Assembly (NCBI GenBank): GCA_036396755.1
Contig: DASWKG010000116.1
Coordinates: forward strand, 1-34,254
Direction: 5' to 3'
Origin: DASWKG01 sp036396755
GTDB taxonomy: Bacteria > Actinomycetota > UBA4738 > CALAEC01
DNA length: 34,254 nt
Positions 15,807-22,724 of this stretch are shown one piece after another. The notes beneath the pieces were generated by a model, which did not search any database, was not told where the DNA came from, and saw nothing but the letters and a program-made list of their open reading frames with translations. Position 1 is the first letter of the stretch, and every line of letters starts with the position of its first letter. A program made the position numbers and the translations under genes.

Positions 15807-16159
15807 GCGAACTCGTAGCTCGGGTTCACGATCCGCGCCTGACCGCGCTCCTCGGAGGCCATCCCCTCGAGGACGACCCGGGTCCCAAGACGGAGGCCGG
15901 GGATGTGACCGCGCCCGGTCCAGAACGCCGTGATCTCACCGGTCCCGTCGTGGACGACCGCCGAGAGCGACTCCTCGCCGGGGACCGGGTTGAGCGTGAT
16001 GCGCCGGACGACGCCCGCCACCCGCACCCGACCCCGCTCGGGGCACGAGCGGATGCGGGTGGTCTCGACCACGTCCTCGGCCCAGGAGCGGACCTCCTCG
16101 CGATGCCGCTCCTCGTCGCTCTGCGCGAACCTGTGGAAGAACCTGCTCAGCGTGCCCAC
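15803..16159 (-). CDS. OB-fold nucleic-acid-binding domain protein
   Basis: The 118-residue product has an N-terminal helix (SRFFHRFAQSDEERHREEVRSW) followed by an OB-fold at about 42-112, resembling the RecG/tRNA-anticodon type (VRVAGVVRRITLNP, SAVVHDGTGEITAFWTGR, LGTRVVLEGMASEERGQARIVNPSYE). The matching actinobacterial gene beside the TrkA pair (Rv2694c in Mycobacterium, from memory) has the same domain; its role is unknown. Start is GTG 16159, 10 bp after the hppA stop, so it is probably the last gene of the antiporter-hppA-OB run. It overlaps the convergent TrkA stop by three bases. I place no weight on a direct role in K+ transport. Confidence 0.8.
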   Translation of the reverse strand: MGTLSRFFHRFAQSDEERHREEVRSWAEDVVETTRIRSCPERGRVRVAGVVRRITLNPVPGEESLSAVVHDGTGEITAFWTGRGHIPGLRLGTRVVLEGMASEERGQARIVNPSYEFA

Positions 16160-16169
16160 GGAGCCGATG

Positions 16170-18452
16170 TTAGCGCCGCCTGTTCGCTCCGGCGGCCTCG
16201 GGGCTGGTGTCGGCCGGGGTCATCAGCTCGTCGGCCTTCTGCCGCTTCGAGTTCCAGATCGCGGCGGCGAGGATCAGCACCCCGCCCACCGAGATCGCGA
16301 TACGAACGCCGACCGAGTCGGCCTGGGTCACGACCACCGGCGCGATGAGCAGGGCGACCAGGTTCATCACCTTGATCAGCGGGTTCAGCGCGGGCCCGGC
16401 GGTGTCCTTGAACGGGTCGCCGACCGTGTCGCCGATGACCGCGGCCTTGTGGGCCTCCGAGCCCTTGCCGCCGTACTTCCCCTCCTCGATCAGCTTCTTC
16501 GCGTTGTCCCACGCGCCGCCGGAGTTCGACAGCATGACCGCGAGCAGCTGCCCGGTGAGGATCGACCCGGCCAGGAACGCGCCGAGCGCCTCGGCCTCGA
16601 GCGCGAACCCGACGATGATCGGGGTGAGCACGGCGAGCAGGCCGGGCGTCGCCAGCTCGCGAAGCGAGGTCTTGGTGCAGATGTCGACGACCTCGCCGTA
16701 GTTCGGCTTCTCGGTGTAATCCATGATGCCGGGGTGGTCGCGGAACTGCTTCCGGACCTCGACGACCACCTGGGAGGCCGCCCGCTGGACCGCCCGGATC
16801 GCGAGCGAGGAGAAGAGGAACGCCACGGCCCCGCCGATGAGCAGCCCCACGAGCACCTGCGGATCGTCGACCCGGATGCCCTGGAAGTCGAAGCCCTCGC
16901 CCAGCAGGGCCTCGCGGAACGACCCGAACAGCGACGTGGCCGCGATGACCGCCGTGGCGATCGCCATGCCCTTCGTGATCGCCTTCGTGGAGTTGCCCAC
17001 CGCGTCGAGGCCGCCGAGGATCTCGGCCGGCTTGCCCTCGAACTCGCCCGACATCTCGGCGATGCCCTGCGCGTTGTCGGCGACCGGGCCGTAGGTGTCC
17101 ATCGACACGATGACGCCGACCGTGGTGAGCATGCCCATGCCGGTGAGCGAGATGAAGTAGAGGGACTCCGAGAGCTGGTTCGGGCCGTCACCGGCGAGCA
17201 GGAATGCGCCCATGATGGCCGCGCCGATGATGAGGATCGACCACACCGTGGACTCGAGCCCCACCGAGAATCCCGACAGGATCGTGGTTGCCGGTCCGGT
17301 CTGCGTGGACTCCGCGATCTCCTTCACGGGCTTCCGCTTCGTCGACGTGTAGTGCTCGGTGAGCACCTGGATCACGCTCGCCAGGACGAGGCCGATGAGC
17401 ACCGCCCAGAACACGCGGAGGTCCTTCACGTACACCTGCGCCACGAAGAACACCGCCACCGCCGATACGAACGCGGAGATGAAGAACCCGCGGTTGATGG
17501 CCTTCATCCCGCTCTCGGTCTCGCTGCGGGGGGTCACCGAGTAGATGCCGATGATCGAGGTGATGACCCCGATGGCGCGCACGAACAGGGGGAACATCAC
17601 GCCGACGATCGCGCCCTCGGGGGACCCGGCGAACGCGGCGGCGCCGAGGATGATGGAGGCGACCAGCGTCACCTCGTAGGACTCGAACAGGTCGGCGGCC
17701 ATCCCGGCGCAGTCACCGACGTTGTCACCGACGTTGTCGGCGATGGTGGCGGCGTTCCGGGGATCGTCCTCGGGGATGCCCTGCTCGACCTTGCCGACCA
17801 GGTCGGCGCCCACGTCGGCCGCCTTCGTGAAGATGCCGCCACCCACCCGCATGAACATCGCGAGGAGCGCCCCGCCGAAGCCGAACCCGACCAGCACCTG
17901 CGTCGCGTCCTCCTGGAAGATGATCAGGATCGCCGCGGCGCCGAGGAGCCCCAGGCCCACGGTGAACATGCCGGCCACCCCGCCGGTGCGGAACGCGAGC
18001 GTCACCGCGCGGCGCAGGCCGTGCTCCTTGGCCGCGTTCGCGACGCGCACGTTGCCCCGCACCGCGAGCCACATGCCGGCGAACCCGGTCACGGCCGAGA
18101 ACCCGGCCCCCAGGATGAACGCGACCGAGCGACCGAGGCGCAGGACGAACTCGGAGTGCTCGGCGCTCTCGTGGACCGGCAGGACGAAGAAGAGCACCAC
18201 GGTCAGGAGCGCGAGGAAGGCGCCGACCGTGCGGAACTGCCGGTTCAGGTACGCCTTGCTCCCCTCCTGGATCGCGTGGGCGATCTCGATCATCTTCGGG
18301 GAGCCCTCGGGGGCGGCCAGCACGCCGCGCCTGAGGAAGTAGGCGACGACCAGCGCCAGCACCGAGATGCCGAGGATGAGCTGCAGCATGGTGATCTCGA
18401 ACGAGCCGAAGACCGCCTCGATGGGACCGCCTTCTTGAGCGAGTAGATGCAT
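16170..18452 (-). CDS. hppA: Membrane-bound proton-translocating pyrophosphatase, K+-independent type
   Basis: This enzyme hydrolyses pyrophosphate and pumps protons across the membrane, with about 16 helices expected. The 760-residue product has the DNVGDNVGD catalytic motif around residues 236-250, a second acidic Asp/Lys catalytic segment near the C-terminus (GDTVGDPFKDTAGP), and GGIFTKAADVGADLVGK. The cation-dependence site reads GNSTKAITKG with K490. In this family Lys marks K+-independent H+-PPases and Ala marks K+-dependent ones, so proton pumping without K+ is predicted. ATG 18452 has AGGAGG upstream. A consensus TATAAT lies in the 54-bp gap after the antiporter gene, so hppA may be transcribed both with that gene and on its own. 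Confidence 0.95.
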   Translation of the reverse strand: MHLLAQEGGPIEAVFGSFEITMLQLILGISVLALVVAYFLRRGVLAAPEGSPKMIEIAHAIQEGSKAYLNRQFRTVGAFLALLTVVLFFVLPVHESAEHSEFVLRLGRSVAFILGAGFSAVTGFAGMWLAVRGNVRVANAAKEHGLRRAVTLAFRTGGVAGMFTVGLGLLGAAAILIIFQEDATQVLVGFGFGGALLAMFMRVGGGIFTKAADVGADLVGKVEQGIPEDDPRNAATIADNVGDNVGDCAGMAADLFESYEVTLVASIILGAAAFAGSPEGAIVGVMFPLFVRAIGVITSIIGIYSVTPRSETESGMKAINRGFFISAFVSAVAVFFVAQVYVKDLRVFWAVLIGLVLASVIQVLTEHYTSTKRKPVKEIAESTQTGPATTILSGFSVGLESTVWSILIIGAAIMGAFLLAGDGPNQLSESLYFISLTGMGMLTTVGVIVSMDTYGPVADNAQGIAEMSGEFEGKPAEILGGLDAVGNSTKAITKGMAIATAVIAATSLFGSFREALLGEGFDFQGIRVDDPQVLVGLLIGGAVAFLFSSLAIRAVQRAASQVVVEVRKQFRDHPGIMDYTEKPNYGEVVDICTKTSLRELATPGLLAVLTPIIVGFALEAEALGAFLAGSILTGQLLAVMLSNSGGAWDNAKKLIEEGKYGGKGSEAHKAAVIGDTVGDPFKDTAGPALNPLIKVMNLVALLIAPVVVTQADSVGVRIAISVGGVLILAAAIWNSKRQKADELMTPADTSPEAAGANRRR

Positions 18453-18498
18453 CGGATAGTCCTCCTGAGATGGGGTCGGGTGCCCGGAGGGCGGGCGG

Positions 18499-18504
18499 AT
18501 TATA
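18499..18504 (-). promoter_or_regulatory. Consensus -10 (TATAAT) upstream of hppA
   Basis: On the minus strand TATAAT occupies 18504-18499, two bases past the antiporter stop. A start site near 18492 would give a 40-base leader ending in the hppA AGGAGG. The -35 position lies in the antiporter coding region and is not consensus. Confidence 0.4.
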
Positions 18505-18506
18505 GC

Positions 18507-19715
18507 CTACGGACCAGCCCCGGCACCGGGCGCCTTCGGCGGCCGGCCGCTCTCTCCGGACGGCTCCTCCCGGCGCCGGATCATCCGGGCCAGGACCGGT
18601 GGCGTCAGCACCGTGGTGAGGACGACCATCGCCAGCACGACGCCGAAGACCTCGGTGGAGATGACCCCGAGGCTGAGCCCCAGCGACGCCACGATGAGCC
18701 CCACCTCGCCCCGCGGGACCATCCCCACGCCGACCAGCAGGGCGGACCTCCGGCCCAGCCTCGCGGCCCCGATCATCCCCGCGGCGACCTTCGTCCCCAC
18801 CGCGATGACCGTGAGCATCGCCGAGATCCCGAGGATCTCGAGGTCGGCGAAGACACCGGGGTCGAGCAGCGTGCCCGTGATCGCGAAGAAGAAGGGGACC
18901 AGGAAGTCGTACACCGGCTGGACCTGGGTGGCCACCTCCTTCCGGCTGAACTCGAAGAGGGTGCCGGCCAGGAACGCCCCGATGATCGCCGCCAGCCCGA
19001 TCTCCTCGGAGAGGGCGGCCAGCCCGAGGGTGATGAGGACGGCGAACACGAACGGCGACTCGGGGATCCCGGGGATGTGGCTCAGCTCGGAGACACGCTT
19101 CACCACGCGGGGCCCCGCCCAGACGGCGACCACCAGGAAGACCACGATCTGCACGAACGTGAGCGTCAGCTCGACGGTCGAGAGCGTTCCGGCCGCGAGC
19201 CCCGAGACCACGGCCAGAACGAGGATCGCCAGGATGTCGTCGATGACCGCGGCCCCCAGGATGACCCGGGAGGGTCGCGAGCGGACCGCCCCGAGGTCGC
19301 GGAGCACCCGCGCGGTGATCCCGACGCTGGTCGCCGCGAGCGCCGCCCCCACGAACAGCACCTCCTCGCGAGCCTTCCCGAGGAGCCCCATCAAGAGGAC
19401 CGCACCGAGGAACGGCAGGATCACGCCGATGACCGCAACAAGGGTTGCGTCGCGCCCCACCGCCCGCAGCTCGCGGACGCTGACCTCGAGCCCCACGGTG
19501 AACAGCAGGATGATCACGCCGAGCTCCGCCACCACGCCCAGCACCTCGGGCTGCCCGCCGCCGCCGACCCAACCCAGCGCGAACGGCCCCAGGAGGACCC
19601 CCGCGAGCAGCTCCCCGACGACGGCGGGCTGACGAAGCGCCTCGAAGACCTCCCCGAGGAGCTTGGCGAAGAAGAAGAGAAGGAACAGGTCGAGCAGGAC
19701 CGAATGTGGCTCCAC
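18507..19715 (-). CDS. CPA2 family cation:proton antiporter
   Basis: The 402-residue membrane protein has about 12-13 helices and CPA2 marks: RQPAVVGELLAGVLLGP near residue 29, ELGVIILLFTVGLE at 64-77, TSVGITARVL at 129-138, and the ion-binding aspartate pair D159-D160 in VIDDILA, which in NapA/KefB relatives marks electrogenic exchange. No C-terminal TrkA-N or RCK domain is attached. GTG 19715 has GGGAGGAG upstream. The next gene downstream is hppA (54 bp), suggesting that pumping and proton-coupled exchange are co-expressed. Whether Na+ or K+ is exchanged cannot be told from the sequence. Confidence 0.88.
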   Translation of the reverse strand: MEPHSVLLDLFLLFFFAKLLGEVFEALRQPAVVGELLAGVLLGPFALGWVGGGGQPEVLGVVAELGVIILLFTVGLEVSVRELRAVGRDATLVAVIGVILPFLGAVLLMGLLGKAREEVLFVGAALAATSVGITARVLRDLGAVRSRPSRVILGAAVIDDILAILVLAVVSGLAAGTLSTVELTLTFVQIVVFLVVAVWAGPRVVKRVSELSHIPGIPESPFVFAVLITLGLAALSEEIGLAAIIGAFLAGTLFEFSRKEVATQVQPVYDFLVPFFFAITGTLLDPGVFADLEILGISAMLTVIAVGTKVAAGMIGAARLGRRSALLVGVGMVPRGEVGLIVASLGLSLGVISTEVFGVVLAMVVLTTVLTPPVLARMIRRREEPSGESGRPPKAPGAGAGP

Positions 19716-19802
19716 TTCCAGCTCCTCCCGGACCGGCCAACAAAAAGGGGGGCCGCTCGCCGACCAGACTTCCCGGCACCCCAGGCGAATCCTAGTCGGA
19801 AA

Positions 19803-19832
19803 TTGTCACCGGCGGGCCAGGGCCGGTAGTCT
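19803..19832 (+). promoter_or_regulatory. Promoter of the 19842 gene (TTGTCA-N18-TAGTCT)
   Basis: TTGTCA (19803-19808, five of six) and TAGTCT (19827-19832) are 18 bases apart. The -10 ends nine bases before TTG 19842, which has no Shine-Dalgarno, so a leaderless or nearly leaderless transcript is inferred for the membrane protein plus LCP pair. Confidence 0.5.
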
Positions 19833-19841
19833 CCCCAACCG

Positions 19842-20465
19842 TTGCGCCACCGAAGCTCATCTCCCAGCGGACGAAGCCTCATTTGGGTCATCGTCACCTT
19901 GCTCGTCGTCGGAGCGGCGGGCGCCACGGCGATCCTTCTCTTCGCCGGGGGGGACGACGCACCCAAGGAGCGGGAGATCCCGACCTTCACGTTCAAGGTC
20001 GGCGACGTGACGCCCGTCCCGGTCGTCCTCGGGGGCGGCGTCTCGACCAAGGAGGAGACGCGTGCCGTCAAGGGCGTGCTCGAGCGCCTCTACACCGTCG
20101 GGTTCGTGGACCCCCGGGAGTGGACGGGCGGCTTCCCGGCGCTCGGCGAGCTGTTCTCCGGTGACGCCGCGGCGCGCGCGCCGAAGGACCTCGAGGACCT
20201 GACCCTCGGCAGCAGCGCGCCGAAGATCGAGTCCGTCGAGCCGCGCCCGGGGCGCCTGGCCCTCTCGTTCCTGGTCGACGCCGAATCGCAGGCCATCTCG
20301 GCGATCGCCGAGACCGAGTTCAACGCGCGAGGCCGCCTGAAGCAGGGCGGCCGCGTGACCATCAGCCACACCGGCCGGTTCTGGCTCGAGCCCGCGGGCG
20401 ACACCTGGACGATCGTCGGCTACGAGGTCGACGGCACCATCGACAGCGAGGAGCCGGGCGCATGA
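19842..20465 (+). CDS. Single-pass membrane-anchored extracytoplasmic protein, unknown function
   Basis: The 207-residue product has a short basic N-terminus, one membrane helix at about 12-36, and an outer domain. The outer end (TGRFWLEPAGDTWTIVGYEVDG) resembles the closing strands of NTF2-like or Mce-associated domains; this is weak similarity by eye. There is no lipobox cysteine. TTG 19842 is chosen from the promoter spacing and because it places the basic residues before the helix. The gene overlaps the LCP gene by ATGA (4 bp), so translation is coupled and the protein may work with the LCP enzyme at the cell surface. Confidence 0.7.
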   Translation: MRHRSSSPSGRSLIWVIVTLLVVGAAGATAILLFAGGDDAPKEREIPTFTFKVGDVTPVPVVLGGGVSTKEETRAVKGVLERLYTVGFVDPREWTGGFPALGELFSGDAAARAPKDLEDLTLGSSAPKIESVEPRPGRLALSFLVDAESQAISAIAETEFNARGRLKQGGRVTISHTGRFWLEPAGDTWTIVGYEVDGTIDSEEPGA

Positions 20466-21421
20466 GGAGCGACCGCCACCGCAAGCCGGGCCGCCTCCTG
20501 CCGGCGCTGATCCTTCTGACCCTTGTGGCCGGCCTCGTCGGCTGGGTCGTCGTGGGGGCCCTCCGAGCCGAGCCGGGCGCGGCCGAGGCGCAGGCGCCCG
20601 CCGTGGAGATCCACCGCGTCCAGCGCGCCGGGTTCCTCCCCCGCGCCACGACGGGCAAGCCGCTCGTCGTGCTCGCGATCGGCAGCGACGCGCGGCCGGA
20701 CGAGGAGGTCGACCGGCGCCTCGCCGACTCGCTCCACCTCATCACCGTCAACCCGAAGCTGGACGGCGCAACGATCCTGGGCTTCCCGCGCGACTCCTAC
20801 GTCGAGATCCCCGGCGTCGGCACGCGCAAGATCAACGACTCGATGTTCTACGGGGGTCCCGAGCTGGTCGTCGAGACCATCGAGCAGCTGACCGGCATCA
20901 CGGTCGACTACTACCTGCTCACCTCGTTCGAGGGGATCAAGGAGATGGTCGACCAGCTGGGCGGCATCGAGGTCGAGGTCCCCTACGCGATGAACGACTC
21001 GTACTCGGGCGCCGTCTTCGACGCGGGGCTGCAGACCCTCGACGGGAAGCAGACGCTCGCCTTCTCCCGGAACCGTCACGACACGCCGAACGGCGACTTC
21101 AGCCGCTCCGAGAACCAGGGCCTGGTGCTGCTGTCGGCGCTCCGCAAGCTCGCGTCGGAGTTCGAGGGCGACCCCACGGCGCTGTTCCGCTGGATCGCGG
21201 TGGGGATGCGCAACATCCAGACCGACCTGACCGTCGAGGAGATCCTCGACCTGGCCCTCACGGCCGTGCAGCTCGACCCCGAGACCGTCACCAACCTCGT
21301 CGCCCCGGGCGGCATCGGCACCGCCGGCGACGCGAGCGTCGTGATCCTCACGGAGGAGGCCGGCGCGATCTTCACCGACATGATGGATGACGGCCTGGTG
21401 GCGCCGCCTCCGGCGGGCTAG
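20462..21421 (+). CDS. LytR-CpsA-Psr (LCP) family protein
   Basis: LCP enzymes transfer glycopolymers from undecaprenyl-pyrophosphate carriers to peptidoglycan (for example arabinogalactan or teichoic acid) outside the membrane. The 319-residue product has one membrane helix at about 12-34 and the LCP core: the GSDAR segment, DSLHLITVNP, GFPRDSYVEIPG with its arginine and aspartate, KINDSMFYGG, and LAFSRNRHDTPNGDFSRSENQ with the conserved Arg/Asp/Gln set. These bind the polyprenyl diphosphate and Mg2+. ATG 20462 overlaps the stop of the preceding gene. The stop overlaps the convergent antiporter stop on the palindrome CTAG at 21418-21421. No LytR_C extension is present. Confidence 0.92.
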   Translation: MRSDRHRKPGRLLPALILLTLVAGLVGWVVVGALRAEPGAAEAQAPAVEIHRVQRAGFLPRATTGKPLVVLAIGSDARPDEEVDRRLADSLHLITVNPKLDGATILGFPRDSYVEIPGVGTRKINDSMFYGGPELVVETIEQLTGITVDYYLLTSFEGIKEMVDQLGGIEVEVPYAMNDSYSGAVFDAGLQTLDGKQTLAFSRNRHDTPNGDFSRSENQGLVLLSALRKLASEFEGDPTALFRWIAVGMRNIQTDLTVEEILDLALTAVQLDPETVTNLVAPGGIGTAGDASVVILTEEAGAIFTDMMDDGLVAPPPAG

Positions 21422-22716
21422 CTGACCTTCCGGCTCCTCTTCCGCTCCCGCTGGCCGGGGTCCCGGCCGAAGACGTGCAGGATCGCGCTCCACAGCCCCT
21501 TCCTGACCTCGGGCTTCAGCATGAGCGCCAGGAAGAGAGCGATGTAGCCGACCGCGAACCCGATCCGGACGGCCGTGATCGGGATCAGGAACTGTCCGAG
21601 GAACAGCACCAGCATCGCCAGGGCCTCTCGGATCGTGATGTCGAGGTTGGCGATAACCGCCACGGCGAAGAGCGACTGCGCGGCGGTGAGGAACACCTCC
21701 TCCTTCTGCTCGAGGTCGAGGGGCAGGCCGGCGAAGTGTCCGGCGCCCAGCGAGAACACGAGCGGGAGCGTGCCGATGAGGAGGGTCCACTGGTTGACCT
21801 TGGACGAGATGAGCGTGCCCAGGCCGATCCGCGCCTTCATCCGAAGGACGAACAGGATGGCGATGATCATCTCGGGAGCCTCGGAGGCGAGCGGCGCCAC
21901 CCACTGGATCAGGAGGAACTTGCTGATGCCGAACTCTTCCCCGATCGAGATCAGCCCGTCGGCGAAGTGCTCGGCGACCGCCAGGATGGCGAAGGCCGCG
22001 AAGAAGAACATGGTCAGCGTGAACGTCCGCCGCCGGACGGTCGAGAGGCTTCCGATCGCGGCAGCGGCCCCGATCAGGTCGGGCTCCTCCACCTCCTCCC
22101 TCGCCGCCCGGATGATGTAGGCGACGAACAGCGTCCCCAGCACCGCGAGGTCGATGAAGCCGATCTCCCCGCGCAGGGGGATGAACACTGCCCAGAGGCT
22201 GGCGATGAGCAGGTACCCGACATCGGTCCGCTGCACCGACTTCAGCGTGACCTGACGGTCGCGCCTCCCCGACTTCCACCACGCGACGAGCACCACGGTG
22301 GCCCAGCCGATCCCGATGAGCAGCCGGTTCGCGCCGGTCATGTTGGCGACAGCCAGGGACTGCTTCTCGACGTCGCCCTGTCCGGCCCGGAACGCCAGGA
22401 ACAGGTCCACGGCGTACTCGGGCAGCACGGCGATGATCGCGAGCACGGCGATCGCCAGCGTCTGTGCGATGTCGAGCTGCGCGACCTCCGCAGCCCAGGA
22501 GAGGAGGAACGCCGCTCCCATCACCGCGGCCCCGTACAGGAGCGTCTCGACCTCGATCGGGAGGTGGATGGCCCCGAACCGCACGGCGAGGCCCGGCACG
22601 GTCGTCAGGAACGCAAGGCCGACCGATCGCCAGTGCTTGGGCTCGTGGAGGTAGCGTTGCACGAGGCCGAAGGATACCCGCTCCGGACGGGCCCGCAACA
22701 CGGGCTGTGAGAGCAT
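21418..22716 (-). CDS. CaCA-type sodium/calcium (cation/proton) exchanger family protein
   Basis: The 432-residue membrane protein has about 11 helices arranged as two halves around a charged loop (EEVEEPD). Each half has an alpha-repeat-like motif: AVLPEYAVD with E100 and VANMTGAN at 123-130 in the first, and APLASEAPEMIIAIL plus SSKVNQWTLLIG in the second. These correspond to the PE and G/N-rich ion sites of Ca2+/cation antiporters, but the first lacks the usual serine before PE, so the ion is uncertain. ATG 22716 is used; GTG 22719, one codon earlier, is the alternative. There are only 8 bp to the divergent helicase start, so its promoter must lie inside the helicase gene. Confidence 0.8.
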   Translation of the reverse strand: MLSQPVLRARPERVSFGLVQRYLHEPKHWRSVGLAFLTTVPGLAVRFGAIHLPIEVETLLYGAAVMGAAFLLSWAAEVAQLDIAQTLAIAVLAIIAVLPEYAVDLFLAFRAGQGDVEKQSLAVANMTGANRLLIGIGWATVVLVAWWKSGRRDRQVTLKSVQRTDVGYLLIASLWAVFIPLRGEIGFIDLAVLGTLFVAYIIRAAREEVEEPDLIGAAAAIGSLSTVRRRTFTLTMFFFAAFAILAVAEHFADGLISIGEEFGISKFLLIQWVAPLASEAPEMIIAILFVLRMKARIGLGTLISSKVNQWTLLIGTLPLVFSLGAGHFAGLPLDLEQKEEVFLTAAQSLFAVAVIANLDITIREALAMLVLFLGQFLIPITAVRIGFAVGYIALFLALMLKPEVRKGLWSAILHVFGRDPGQRERKRSRKVS

Positions 22717-22724
22717 CACCGAAC

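Noticed and set aside
15930..18446. A long rightward frame opposite hppA
   Set aside because: Composition is His/Asp/Arg-rich mirror sequence; hppA on the minus strand is unmistakable.
22464..22724. An upstream extension of the helicase by 87 codons
   Set aside because: It lies over the coding region of the divergent antiporter, is Arg/Pro/Ala-rich and lacks helicase family sequence.
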